Shown here: positions 22,428-31,759 of the stretch, in pieces
Layout of the letters: each line of letters starts with the position of its first letter
Numbering within the stretch: position 1 is the first letter of the stretch
Assembly: GCF_017352155.2 (NCBI RefSeq)
Contig: NZ_CP084319.1
Location: forward strand, 1-64,000
Length of the DNA: 64,000 nucleotides
Source of the DNA: Haloterrigena alkaliphila
GTDB lineage: Archaea; Halobacteriota; Halobacteria; Halobacteriales; Natrialbaceae
Reading direction: 5' to 3'
Notes under the pieces: model-generated
What the model was told of the DNA's origin: nothing
Database searches by the model: none
Seen by the model: the letters and a program-made list of their open reading frames with translations, nothing else
Made by a program: the position numbers and the translations under genes

Positions 22428-23654
22428 ATGGCACGATCAGCGGAGACTAGTCCCGGCGTTTCGTTCGGGACTGACGACGAAACGGATCTCATCCTACAGA
22501 GTCTCGACGAGTTCGTCGAGCAGGAAGTAAAGCCGCTCGCAGACGAACTCGGCGAGACACTCACGAACCCTCGACTCGGACACGAACCGAACGGTCGCCT
22601 GACCGATGAAGTGCTCGAGGCGAAACGCGAAGTACGACGGAAGAGTGCGGAGGCCGGATTCTATGCGATGAACATGCCCGAAACGGTCGGCGGCGAAGAC
22701 GTGTCGGCCGTGACGTGGTACCGGGCGAATAAGCATCTCGCGACGAAGGACGTGCCGCTGGCGTCGGACGTACTTGCCGGTCCGGAGGGGCCGAAGCCGC
22801 TGCTCGCGCAGGCGGAAGGCTCGCAAGTCGAACGATACCTCGAGCCGGCGATGCGAGGGGAGAAGACGACTGCATTCGGACAGACAGAGCCGGGCGTGGG
22901 TTCGGACTCGCCGAACATGGAAACGCGAGCCGAGAAGGACGGGGACGAGTGGGTGCTAAACGGCACGAAACAGTGGATCACGAACGCCCCGTACGCGGAC
23001 TTCATCCAGGTGTTCGCGCGGACCTCGCCGCAGGAGGAGGCCGGCAGACACGGCGGGATCACGTGTTTCATCGTCGAGTCCGACGAGTACGAGATCGGGT
23101 CCCTGAACAACGCCGTCGGTGCGACCGGCATGCAGGCGGAAGTCCACTTCAACGACGTCCGACTCCCGGAGGACCGTGTCCTCGGGAGCGTCGATAACGC
23201 GTTCTACGACGCGATGTCGTTCCTCGGACTCGGTCGCGTCGAAATTGGCGCGACGGCGGTCGGCCACGCGGAGTCACTGCTCGATACTGCTACCGAGTAT
23301 GCGAACGAACGAGAGGCGTTCGGCGATCAGATCGGCCAGTATCAAGCGATTTCGCACAAAATCGCTCGCGGCCGAGCAAACGCGATGGCGGCCGACGCCG
23401 TCGGCCTCAAGTGCGCGTGGCTGCTTGATCAGGGCGAGGCTGCGATCGCCGAGTCGTCGATTCTCAAGTGGTTCGCCACCAACGCCTTCTGGGAGATCGC
23501 CGACGATGTCGTCCAGATTCACGGCGCCAACGGCCTCGCTGAGGAGAATCCGTTCATGGACCGCCTCCACCGCGCTCGTATCCAGCGAATCGTTGAGGGA
23601 ACCGACGAGATCCAGCTCAACACGATCGCGAAACAGTACGGCGTGAAAACGTAG
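22428..23654 (+). CDS. Acyl-CoA dehydrogenase (paralogue B of 10161)
   Basis: A 408-aa FAD enzyme. Signatures are GQTEPGVGSDSP, WVLNGTKQWITNAPYADF, IHGANGLAEENPF and RIVEGTDEIQLNTIAKQ with the catalytic Glu. It is collinear with the gene at 10161 over its whole length, with many identical blocks (SAEAGFYAMNMPE, LAGPEGPKPLL), so one arose by duplication. The two probably differ in chain length or branching specificity. The start MARSAETSPGV (ATG 22428) is supported by the TATA spacing. The 285-bp gap after it, to 23939, shows nothing beyond a likely promoter for the MBL gene. Confidence 0.9.
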   Translation: MARSAETSPGVSFGTDDETDLILQSLDEFVEQEVKPLADELGETLTNPRLGHEPNGRLTDEVLEAKREVRRKSAEAGFYAMNMPETVGGEDVSAVTWYRANKHLATKDVPLASDVLAGPEGPKPLLAQAEGSQVERYLEPAMRGEKTTAFGQTEPGVGSDSPNMETRAEKDGDEWVLNGTKQWITNAPYADFIQVFARTSPQEEAGRHGGITCFIVESDEYEIGSLNNAVGATGMQAEVHFNDVRLPEDRVLGSVDNAFYDAMSFLGLGRVEIGATAVGHAESLLDTATEYANEREAFGDQIGQYQAISHKIARGRANAMAADAVGLKCAWLLDQGEAAIAESSILKWFATNAFWEIADDVVQIHGANGLAEENPFMDRLHRARIQRIVEGTDEIQLNTIAKQYGVKT

Positions 23655-23939
23655 TTCGGGACGAGGAACGAGGCACTCGAAAGCCTGCTGGGCCGGACGA
23701 TCGACGATATGATCGTCACGGATCGGGATCGATCGCCACCCTTCGGGCGGAACGTTCGTCAGCGACCAGCGATGTCCCGCGTTATTTTGGGATTCTCGAA
23801 CCGGTATCGGAATGCTCGTCGAGCCGCTATTAGCGCCACGATACGGTAGCGAGACCCTCTCACTGTCCAGCAGCGTTTCTACGGGATGGCTTTGCCGCTA
23901 ATCGAAACTTATCCATCGTGGGTCATCGTATCTATCTCC

Positions 23940-24926
23940 ATGAGCAGATCAGATCGGACCACTACTACTCGCGACGTGAGAGTTCACCAGTTGGAGTTTT
24001 CCGTCGACTGGCCGCCGGGTCACGCGGCGGCGTACGTGATCCCGGGTGACGAGCCGATTCTCGTCGACGCGGGGACGCCCGGCGAGCGCGGCGCCGAAGA
24101 GTTACGCGCTGAACTGGGCGACCACGGGTACGATCCGTCGGACATCGAACACGTGGTGCTCACGCACGGTCACGCGGATCACGTCGGCCAGACGCCGACG
24201 CTGGTCGAGGCCGGGTCGCCGACTGTCTACGCGCCCCGACAGATTCGGGATCGATACGAGCGGGATATGGAAACGGTCGCCGAGCAGACGCGAACGAACC
24301 TGCTCGAGGCTGGCCTCGAGCCCGAATACCTCGATTCCGCCAGCGAACGCTTGCTTTCAGCTCGACGCACGGTACGCGAGTCGCTTCCAGCGGACGCGGT
24401 CGACGTCTGGATCGACGATGAGCCATTTACCGTCGGTACACGCGAAGTCGAACCGATCTATTCGCCGGGACACCACATCAGTCACTTCTGCTTTGGGACG
24501 ACTCTCGACGGTGAGCGGGTCGTTTTTTCGGGCGATATGGCGATGGAACCGTTCCGTGCGCCGGCGCTGCTCGTCAACTTCGACGACGGTGTCGAAGACA
24601 GTGTCCGAACGTTTCGGGCGACGCTAGAGCGCCTCAAGACGTATCAGTTCGAGCGAGTATTCCCAGGTCACGGTCCGGTACATGATCGGTACCAGGAGTG
24701 TCTCGACCGATCTATCGCAGATCTGGAGTCCAAACTCGATCGGTGCCTCGAGCGGATCGAATCGGACCGAGCGACGGCCTTTCAGATCGCATCGGAGAGG
24801 GCGGGTACGAAACGCGGAATCAGTCGAATATTCGCGGAAACCGTCGGACTCGTCGGATACCTCGAGGATCGAGGTGACGTTCGGAGCGTACTCGAGGACG
24901 GGGTTCGATTCTATGAGCGAAACTGA
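23940..24926 (+). CDS. Metallo-beta-lactamase-fold hydrolase
   Basis: A 328-aa MBL-fold protein. The zinc-binding HxHxDH is LTHGHADHVG (about residue 70). Further ligands are in SPGHHISHFCF, the bridging Asp in VFSGDMAM and a late His in FPGHGPVHD. A helical C-terminal extension (DLESKLDRCLERIES, winged-helix-like end) resembles the LACTB2-type hydrolases, which cleave thioesters or other esters. In this setting thioesterase or lactone hydrolase activity is plausible, but the substrate is not readable. ATG 23940 is chosen (MSRSDRTT); an upstream in-frame ATG at 23886 would add an implausible hydrophobic leader. Confidence 0.82.
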   Translation: MSRSDRTTTTRDVRVHQLEFSVDWPPGHAAAYVIPGDEPILVDAGTPGERGAEELRAELGDHGYDPSDIEHVVLTHGHADHVGQTPTLVEAGSPTVYAPRQIRDRYERDMETVAEQTRTNLLEAGLEPEYLDSASERLLSARRTVRESLPADAVDVWIDDEPFTVGTREVEPIYSPGHHISHFCFGTTLDGERVVFSGDMAMEPFRAPALLVNFDDGVEDSVRTFRATLERLKTYQFERVFPGHGPVHDRYQECLDRSIADLESKLDRCLERIESDRATAFQIASERAGTKRGISRIFAETVGLVGYLEDRGDVRSVLEDGVRFYERN

Positions 24927-25093
24927 ACGGTTCGAGACAACTTCGAACACAGTCGACTGCCCGGGAGGCCGTACCGACTCGACGCTACCGCAGTCGCCCT
25001 ATCGGGCGGTTCGGGACGTTCGTTCGGAACTTCGCGAGCCATAAGTCCCGAATGGGGATGTCATTTTATGATGTCTTGTGGGAAAGATAAGAT

Positions 25094-26260
25094 ATGCCCG
25101 GTTCCGAGACGGAAGTCCACGACCTGATCAGGAGTTCGGTCAGCGAACTTGCCGCTGATTACGACGCCGACTACTGGCGCGAACACGTCGACGAGAAACG
25201 CTTCCCTGAGTCATACTGGCAGGACCTCGCGGACAACGGCTGGCTCGGCGTCGCGATTGACGAGGAGTACGGCGGTGAAGGGATGGGAATGCAGGAGATG
25301 ACAATCGTCATCGAGGAACTCTCGAGGGCCGGCGGGCAGGGCGGGATTATTTTCATTCTTACGCCCGTGTTCGACGGCATTAGCATTCAGCGACACGGGA
25401 CGGAGGCCCAGAAGCGGGAGTTCCTCCCAGCGATCGTAAACGGAAACTGTCGCTTCTGTATGGGACTGACCGAACCGAACGCAGGAACGAACACGCTTTC
25501 GATAGAGACGACGGCCGAACGCGACGGCGACGAGTTCGTGATTGACGGCGAGAAAACGTTCATCAGTAGCGTCGAGAACGCGGACGAGATGCTACTCGTC
25601 GCGCGCACTTCGCCGTTGGACCCTGCAGACCCGACCCACGGCGGGACGCTCTTCCTCGTCTCCGACCCGGCCGATCAGGAGGCAATCTCACTATCGACGC
25701 TCGATACCGCGGTGCCGTGGTTCGAGCACCAGTACCAGGTCAACATCGACGGGTTGCGCGTCCACGAGGACGACGTCCTCGGCACCGAAGACGAGGGATT
25801 CAGGCTCATGTTCGATACGCTCAACACCGAGCGAATCGCCGGTGCGGCGAGCGCCCTCGGCGACGGACTCCGGGCCGTCGACCTCGCGGTCGAGTACGCT
25901 AACGATCACGACGTGTTCGGACAGCCGATCGGAGCCCACCAGTCGATCCAGCATCCGCTCGCCGAGAGCTACGCAAAACTCCTCGCTGCACGCCAGATCA
26001 CTTACGAGGCCGCCGCGAAGTGGGATCGCGACGAGGACTGCGGGATGGAGACGAACGCGGCCAAACTCCTCACCAGCCAGTTCAGTACCGAGGCCGCGTC
26101 GAGAGCGATCCAGACTCACGGTGGCAACGGGTTCACGAAGGAATACGAGGTATACGAGCTCTGGCAGAACGCGCGCGTGACGGAGACCGTTCCCGTTTCG
26201 AACGAGATGGCGAAAAACTACATCGCGGAACACCACCTCGGCCTCCCTCGTTCGTACTAG
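25094..26260 (+). CDS. Acyl-CoA dehydrogenase with altered catalytic loop
   Basis: A 388-aa acyl-CoA dehydrogenase. FAD motifs are MGLTEPNAGTNTLS and FVIDGEKTFISSVENADE, with HGGNGFTKEYEVYELW near the end. The catalytic-base loop, normally (Y/V)EGTxEIQ, reads VTETVPVSNEMAKNY and the protein ends LGLPRSY. This belongs to the subgroup where the loop carries a PVS-N-E-M pattern; Glu is next to Thr and could still act as base. A domain boundary and length are normal. It is 167 bp after the MBL gene and 98 bp before the CoA ligase, all in one direction. Confidence 0.88.
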   Translation: MPGSETEVHDLIRSSVSELAADYDADYWREHVDEKRFPESYWQDLADNGWLGVAIDEEYGGEGMGMQEMTIVIEELSRAGGQGGIIFILTPVFDGISIQRHGTEAQKREFLPAIVNGNCRFCMGLTEPNAGTNTLSIETTAERDGDEFVIDGEKTFISSVENADEMLLVARTSPLDPADPTHGGTLFLVSDPADQEAISLSTLDTAVPWFEHQYQVNIDGLRVHEDDVLGTEDEGFRLMFDTLNTERIAGAASALGDGLRAVDLAVEYANDHDVFGQPIGAHQSIQHPLAESYAKLLAARQITYEAAAKWDRDEDCGMETNAAKLLTSQFSTEAASRAIQTHGGNGFTKEYEVYELWQNARVTETVPVSNEMAKNYIAEHHLGLPRSY

Positions 26261-26329
26261 CCGATCGGAGAGCGTTCGCTGCTGACGAACCACCGTGACA
26301 CTCGCGATTTCCTGACAGTCGAAAAAGCT

Positions 26330-26355
26330 ATACCAGATATCATATTACGTGGTAT
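26330..26355. promoter_or_regulatory. Inverted repeat ATACCA-N14-TGGTAT over the ligase promoter
   Basis: Perfect 6-bp arms flank an AT-rich core (GATATCATATTACG) only 3 nt before the ATG at 26359. The core would also hold the TATA element, so binding there would block transcription. Confidence 0.45.
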
Positions 26356-26358
26356 CAT

Positions 26359-27996
26359 ATGACATACAGGAGCGTATACGAGGCCGTATACGATCAGTAC
26401 GAGACGGACATGAGCTGGGACGAACACGCTCACGTCGGCGACAGGGAGTCGCTCAATGTCGCGACCGAAGCGCTCGGTCGACACGCGTCGTCGTCCGAAA
26501 CGGGTCTCCGGATTCGGGACTTCGAGACCGGCGAGACGCACGCCTATACGTTCACCGAACTCAACGCTGCAGCGAACCGCGTGAGCAATTACCTGGAGGC
26601 ACACACCGACCGCGGCGATCGGATCGGTGCGATGCTTCCGACCCAGTTCGAACTGTACGCCGTCGTCTTCGGGACGATCAAAGCCGGGCGGATTTACCTC
26701 CCGCTCGCACCGATGTTCGGACCCGACGCGCTGAACTATCGACTCGAAGACTCGGGAGCGGCCGTCCTGTTCACGACGCCGGACGGACGCGAAACCGTCG
26801 ACGAAACTCTCACGACGCTCGAACGCGTCGTCATCGTCGATGGCGGGGACGAAGAGGGGGTCGATAGTGGGGGCGACGTGACCGTCGACGACCACGACGC
26901 GGTCCGCGATCGATCCGCCGCCTTCGAAACCGTCGAGACGCACCCGAACGATCCATACACGCTGACGTACACGTCCGGAACTACCGGTCCGCCGAAGGGA
27001 GTCTTAAGCGCACACCGCGGGCCGATCGAACTCTACGCGTACACGGAGTACGTCGTCGATCTCCGTCCCGACGACGTCTATCTTGTCGCCGCGTCGCCGT
27101 CGTGGTCGTACGGCCTCAATATGGGCACGATTATGTCCGGAATCAGGGGAACGGCGATCGGTTGCTATCGTGGCCAGTTTGACCCTCACGCGTTCTTCGA
27201 GACGCTCGCGGAGTGGGATGTCGACAACGCCATGATCCCGCCGACGGCGCTGCGGCAGGCGCGGGCCGCCGGTATGGACCTCGACGCGTACGACGTCGAC
27301 CTCCGCGTGTTGGTCTCGGCGGGCGAATCCCTCGATGAAGAGACCGTCGCCTGGTGCGAGGACGGACTGGGTGCCCCGCCGCAGGACGCCTACGGACTGA
27401 CGGAAGCCGGCATGGCGATCTGTAACTTCGCGTTCGACGATTGGGAGGTGAAGCCCGGGAGCATGGGTAAGGTCACGCCGGGCGAAGCGGTAGCGCTGCT
27501 GGATGAAGAGGGCGACGAGGTCGAGCAGGGCGAGGTCGGTGAGATCGCGATCAAGCGCGACGAGGATGCACAGGGATCGTACTGGGGGCGACCCGAAGCG
27601 ACGCTCGAGACGTTCACCGGTCCGTGGCTCCGGACCGGCGACCTCGCACGTCGGGACGAGGACGGCTACTACTGGTACGTCAGTCGTGCGGACGACGTCA
27701 TCATCTCCGCCGGGTACCGTATCGGCCCCGCAGAAGTGGAAGAAACGTTGCTCGACCATCCCGCGGTCGAGGAGGCGGCGGTCGTCGGCGCGGAACACGA
27801 GATGCGGGGCGAAATTGTCAAAGCCTACGTTACCCTTGTCGAGAACCACGAACCCGACGACGAACTGGCCGACGAACTACAGGAATTCGCCCGTGACGAA
27901 CTCTCGAAACACGAGTATCCCCGCGAGATCGAGTTCCTCGACGAACTCCCCAAGACTGCCAGCGGAAAGATCAAGCGGTCCGCCCTGAAGGGATAA
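26359..27996 (+). CDS. Acyl-CoA ligase (acetyl/medium-chain or benzoate-type)
   Basis: A 545-aa ANL ligase: phosphate loop YTSGTTGPPKGVLSAHRG, then YGLTEAGMAICN (A5), PWLRTGDLARRDEDGYYWY (A7), SRADDVIISAGYRIGP (A8) and the catalytic lysine in KTASGKIKRSALKG. The A8 form SAGYRIGP and the ending KIKR are typical of the acetyl-CoA-synthetase-like/medium-chain (ACSM, benzoate) branch, not the long-chain ligases at 14312 and 51096. It follows the acyl-CoA dehydrogenase at 25094 and precedes a related ligase at 28146. Confidence 0.9.
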   Translation: MTYRSVYEAVYDQYETDMSWDEHAHVGDRESLNVATEALGRHASSSETGLRIRDFETGETHAYTFTELNAAANRVSNYLEAHTDRGDRIGAMLPTQFELYAVVFGTIKAGRIYLPLAPMFGPDALNYRLEDSGAAVLFTTPDGRETVDETLTTLERVVIVDGGDEEGVDSGGDVTVDDHDAVRDRSAAFETVETHPNDPYTLTYTSGTTGPPKGVLSAHRGPIELYAYTEYVVDLRPDDVYLVAASPSWSYGLNMGTIMSGIRGTAIGCYRGQFDPHAFFETLAEWDVDNAMIPPTALRQARAAGMDLDAYDVDLRVLVSAGESLDEETVAWCEDGLGAPPQDAYGLTEAGMAICNFAFDDWEVKPGSMGKVTPGEAVALLDEEGDEVEQGEVGEIAIKRDEDAQGSYWGRPEATLETFTGPWLRTGDLARRDEDGYYWYVSRADDVIISAGYRIGPAEVEETLLDHPAVEEAAVVGAEHEMRGEIVKAYVTLVENHEPDDELADELQEFARDELSKHEYPREIEFLDELPKTASGKIKRSALKG

Positions 27997-28145
27997 CCAG
28001 CCCGATTACCCAGCGGTTCGATCGCTTCGTACAGTTTGCGAGCGAGTCCGTCTTGGTCGGCTCGAGGTGAACGCTTCCGGGCGGCACGGTGGGACGCCGA
28101 CGGACGACACTATTAATACGAGCGCAGTGATTGTCTTGTCACATC

Positions 28146-29819
28146 ATGACACGGATCGGCCAGTACCACTTCTACGAACGGGACTGGGACAGTTACGAGC
28201 GGCTTCGCGACTCCTTCGAGTGGGAGGTCCCCGAGCAGTTCAACATGGCGGAGTACGTCTGCGATCGCTGGGCTCGTGAGCGCGGACGCGTCGCGTTCTT
28301 CGCCGATGATGAGTCGGGCGACAGCCGGACGCTCACGTTTCGAGACGTCCAACTCGACGCGAATCGCCTCGCGAACCACCTCTCGGAGGCAGGGGTCACC
28401 GCGGGCGATCGGATCGGGATCTGTCTCGGACAGCGGCCGGAGGCCGCTATCGCCCACATCGCGGCGTGGAAACTCGGCGCCGTCTCGGTGCCGCTCAGCA
28501 CCCAGTTCGGGGATGATGCCCTCGCGTACCGACTCGACGACTGCCGCGCGACGGCCTGTATCGTCGGCGAGTCGAGCGTGGAGACCCTTCGATCGATCCG
28601 CGACGACCTCGAAGCGCTGGAAACGGTGCTGACCGTCGGGACCGACCCAGCTCCGACGGAGACCGCGTGGGATGCGGCCATGGGGCAGTCGTCGCGACGA
28701 TTCGAGACGGCGGAGACGAACGCTGACGACGACGCGATCATCATCTACACGAGTGGGACGACGGGCGATCCCAAGGGCGTCCTTCACGCACATCAGTTGC
28801 TGTTCGGTAACCTGCCGGCGTTCGCCGAGGGTTTCCTCGAGGACGGAACGACCGACGGAACCGTGTTCTGGACCCCAGTCGAGTGGTCGTGGATCGGCTC
28901 GCTGTTCTCGCTTGTGATGCCGGCGCTGTACTACGGTCGACCCGTGGTCGCATACGACACCGACCGCTTCGACGCCGAATCAGCGTTCGAACTCCTCGAG
29001 CGGTACGAGGTGACGGACCTCGGGGCACCGCCAACTGCCCTCCGTATGATGATGCAGATCGATGATCCGGCGGAACGATACGATCTGAAGTCGGTTCGAC
29101 GCGTTGGTGCAGGCGGTGAAGCGGTCGGTGAAAGCGTCGTCGACTGGGTTCGAGAGACGTTCGACGGCGTCACCGTCGAGGAACTCTACGGGCAGACCGA
29201 AGCGAACCTCCTCGTCGCCGACTGTCGCTCGCTGAAGCGACCGCGTTCGGGAACGATAGGGCTCGCAGTGCCCGGCCACGAGGTGGCGATCGTCGATCCG
29301 GAGACGGCCGAACCGATCGACGAACCGGGGGAGATCGGCGAGATAGCAGTTCGATACGAGGACAACCCGGTCTGCTTCGAGGAGTACTGGGAGAAACCGG
29401 AACTGACCGAGCGCAAGGTCCAAAACGGCTGGCTACTGACCGAGGACCTCGGATCGGTCGACGAGGACGGATTCTTCTCATTCGAGGGCCGCAAAGACGA
29501 CGTGATCATCACGTCGGGCTATCGCGTGAGTCCCGAGGAACTCGAGGAGACGATTACGGGCCACGACGCGGTCGCCGATGTCGCCGTTATCGGCGTTCCG
29601 GACGAGGAGCGAGGGACGGTTCCGAAGGCGTTCGTCGTTGCCGTCGACGAGCGGCCGAGGACCGAGTTAAAGGAGACGCTTGGAACGCGCGTCAAGGACC
29701 GTTTGGCTCCCTACGAATACCCGCGAGAAATCGAATTCATAGACGATCTTCCGAAGACGTCTACCGGGAAGGTCCGCCGTCAGTCCCTCCGCGAGCGGGA
29801 GGGAATCGCGGACTCGTGA
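28146..29819 (+). CDS. Acyl-CoA ligase, ACSM/benzoate-like (second in tandem)
   Basis: A 557-aa ANL ligase with IYTSGTTGDPKGVLHAHQ, ELYGQTEANLL (A5), WLLTEDLGSVDEDGFFSF (A7, with E-D in place of G-D), GRKDDVIITSGYRVSP (A8) and the catalytic lysine in KTSTGKVRRQSLRE. It belongs to the same branch as 26359 but is not a close copy. The N-terminus (YERDWDSYERLRDSFEWEVPEQFNMAEY) is characteristic of ACSM-type enzymes. ATG 28146 is chosen over 28131. A TATA-like TATTAAT lies near 28110. Confidence 0.88.
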   Translation: MTRIGQYHFYERDWDSYERLRDSFEWEVPEQFNMAEYVCDRWARERGRVAFFADDESGDSRTLTFRDVQLDANRLANHLSEAGVTAGDRIGICLGQRPEAAIAHIAAWKLGAVSVPLSTQFGDDALAYRLDDCRATACIVGESSVETLRSIRDDLEALETVLTVGTDPAPTETAWDAAMGQSSRRFETAETNADDDAIIIYTSGTTGDPKGVLHAHQLLFGNLPAFAEGFLEDGTTDGTVFWTPVEWSWIGSLFSLVMPALYYGRPVVAYDTDRFDAESAFELLERYEVTDLGAPPTALRMMMQIDDPAERYDLKSVRRVGAGGEAVGESVVDWVRETFDGVTVEELYGQTEANLLVADCRSLKRPRSGTIGLAVPGHEVAIVDPETAEPIDEPGEIGEIAVRYEDNPVCFEEYWEKPELTERKVQNGWLLTEDLGSVDEDGFFSFEGRKDDVIITSGYRVSPEELEETITGHDAVADVAVIGVPDEERGTVPKAFVVAVDERPRTELKETLGTRVKDRLAPYEYPREIEFIDDLPKTSTGKVRRQSLREREGIADS

Positions 29820-30154
29820 CCCGCCGCTGTCGCCCGTAGCCGAGCGATTCCGGGTCCATCCCGGCTGTACGTGTGATCTCGACGTGTTTCTCCCCGTTCG
29901 CGGTCTCCGTCAGACGCGATGGGTCGAAGGCGTCCGGGACAGCGAGTTCAGAGAGTATCGTGTTCTCAGACGAGAGGCCGTTGCGTCCGCAGGACGGTTA
30001 CGATCCGCGGTCGTTCACACACGCAGCCGTTGCGATGGGTCTGTGGTTGGTGAACCGGTCGCGTCGGGACACCGCGACCGTGGGCCATCACAGCGACAGA
30101 TAAACGCCGAACCGACGGGATTCGCGCCGGGGATACGGCGATCGTTACGAGGGA

Positions 30155-30195
30155 TGGATAGTGTATTATTGTGTTTGTTAACACACCACTATCCA
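30155..30195. repeat. Nested inverted repeat (possible hairpin)
   Basis: Outer arms TGGATAGTG (30155-30163) and CACTATCCA (30187-30195) are perfect 9-mers. Nested inside, TGTGTT (30170-30175) and AACACA (30180-30185) pair around a 4-nt loop. It could be an operator, a terminator of the upstream ligase gene, or a mobile-element end; it lies 27 bp before the shared 23-bp element. Confidence 0.5.
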
Positions 30196-30222
30196 ATTTG
30201 CCTTCCAACCTATATCTCCGGT

Positions 30223-30245
30223 AATAACGAACTAAGGGTGTTATC
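30223..30245. repeat. 23-bp element shared with 15941-15963 (copy 2)
   Basis: It is identical to copy 1 except one base (AATAACGAAC versus AATAACGGAC). It lies 234 bp upstream of the thiolase ATG. In both places an inverted repeat sits a few tens of bases to the left. Confidence 0.5.
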
Positions 30246-30478
30246 TATTTGTCCGCCCGTGCTAGTGTGCTATGGATAATCAAACTATAATCGTGGTCGA
30301 GACAGCGTCCCAGGACCGGGGCCTTGTCGTCGCTTGCAGTCGCCTGGGAGACGGACAGCAAACGGCCGAGCACATACGGTGTCTACTATCGTCTGGTCGA
30401 TCATCCCGATCGAGCGAATATGTAACGTAACGTAGGCAAAACCTATTACCATCTCGGGTGTTACGAATACACGTACCA

Positions 30479-31648
30479 ATGAAAAACGCGGTAATTGTCG
30501 ATGCAGTACGAACGCCGTTCGGTAAGCGAGGCGGATCGTTTCGCGATACTCACCCACAAGACCTCGCAGCAGAACCCCTGAAGGCACTCCGCGAGCGCAA
30601 CGGATTCGAGCCCGAAACGATCGAAGACGTCATCTACGGCTGCGTGACGCCGGTCGACGAACAGGGGCTCAATATCGCTAGACTCGCACCGATGGTCGCC
30701 GGCTGGGGAGATATCGTACCGGGCGTCCAGCTCAATCGGATGTGCGGATCGGGCCAGCAGGCGTCTAACTTCGCCGCGGCAAACGTCATGGCCGGCCAGC
30801 ACGACGTCCTCGTCGCCGGCGGTGTCGAGCACATGACCCGTGTCCCGATGGGATCGGACGGTGCCGATGGGGCAGACAGCAGCGACAGTCTCACCGACAC
30901 CTACTTCGAACACTTTGACGAGGTGACCCACCAGGGTGAAGGCGCCGAGCGGATCGCCGAGGAGTACGGGTTCAGCCGCGAGCAACTCGACGAGCTTGCG
31001 GTCGACTCCCAGCGCCGCTGGGGCGAGGCCTGGGACGAGGGGCGTTACGACGACCAGATCGTTCCCGTGGAGACGGAACTTGACGGCGAAGAAGTCGTCG
31101 TGGAACAGGATGAACACCCGCGCCCCGGAACCGACCTCGAGACCCTCTCCGAACTGCCGCTGTCGTTCCGTGAGGAAGGCGAGGGCCGCCATCATCCCGG
31201 CAACTCCTCGGGAATCGTCGACGGCTCCGCTGCACTGCTGATCGCCAGCGAGGAGGCCGCTGAGGAACACGGCTGGGATCCGATGGCCCGGATCGTCCAG
31301 ACGGAAGTCGTCGGCGTCGACCCGATCACGATGCTGAAGGGACCGATCCCCGCGACCGAGGGCGTCCTCGAGAAGGCCGACATGACGGTCGGCGACATCG
31401 ATCTGTTCGAAGTCAACGAGGCGTTCGCCTCGGTTGTCGCGGCGTGGCTTGAGGAGACCGGTGCATCGTGGGAGGACGTCAACGTCAACGGTGGAGCGAT
31501 CGCCCACGGTCACCCGCTGGGCGCGACCGGGGCGATGCTCATGACGAAGTTGGCTCACGAACTTGAGCGCACTGGTCAGGACACTGCGCTCTCGACGATG
31601 TGTATCGGCTTCGGGCAGGGGATCGCGACGATCCTCGAGCGCGTCTAA
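30479..31648 (+). CDS. Acetyl-CoA C-acyltransferase (classical thiolase)
   Basis: A 389-aa biosynthetic/degradative-type thiolase. The nucleophile Cys89 lies in LNRMCGSGQQAS, matching the position in well-known thiolases. VNEAFASVVAAW carries the NEAF loop, GGAIAHGHPLGATGA the His, and STMCIGFGQGIATI the second Cys (CxG) as proton donor. It cleaves 3-oxoacyl-CoA with CoA to acetyl-CoA and a shortened acyl-CoA. The start MKNAVIVDAVRTPFG (ATG 30479) is the family N-terminus; an upstream in-frame start at 30458 is rejected. It is monocistronic. Confidence 0.93.
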   Translation: MKNAVIVDAVRTPFGKRGGSFRDTHPQDLAAEPLKALRERNGFEPETIEDVIYGCVTPVDEQGLNIARLAPMVAGWGDIVPGVQLNRMCGSGQQASNFAAANVMAGQHDVLVAGGVEHMTRVPMGSDGADGADSSDSLTDTYFEHFDEVTHQGEGAERIAEEYGFSREQLDELAVDSQRRWGEAWDEGRYDDQIVPVETELDGEEVVVEQDEHPRPGTDLETLSELPLSFREEGEGRHHPGNSSGIVDGSAALLIASEEAAEEHGWDPMARIVQTEVVGVDPITMLKGPIPATEGVLEKADMTVGDIDLFEVNEAFASVVAAWLEETGASWEDVNVNGGAIAHGHPLGATGAMLMTKLAHELERTGQDTALSTMCIGFGQGIATILERV

Positions 31649-31759
31649 CGGAGAAGGTAACCCTCGATGACCGTCAGCGGTTGTTTGACGGTCACCGACC
31701 CACTATCTGTCGAGCGTCAGAAACTATTACTGGCTGCGTGTGAACCACTCGCATGACCG

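Larger units (their letters stand above)
29820..30478. other. 659-bp gene-free region with hairpin, shared element and thiolase promoter
   Basis: The frames here look non-coding. The segment is AT-richer from about 30150 and holds a long imperfect hairpin (30155-30195), the second copy of the 23-bp element (30223-30245), a short direct repeat GTAACGTAACGTA near 30422 and the promoter region of the thiolase. From 29820 to 30150 I see nothing recognisable. Confidence 0.5.

Noticed and set aside
29884-30279. 131-codon plus-strand frame in the long gap
   Set aside because: Composition is Arg/Cys/Ser-rich, unlike acidic haloarchaeal proteins, and it spans the hairpin and the 23-bp element.
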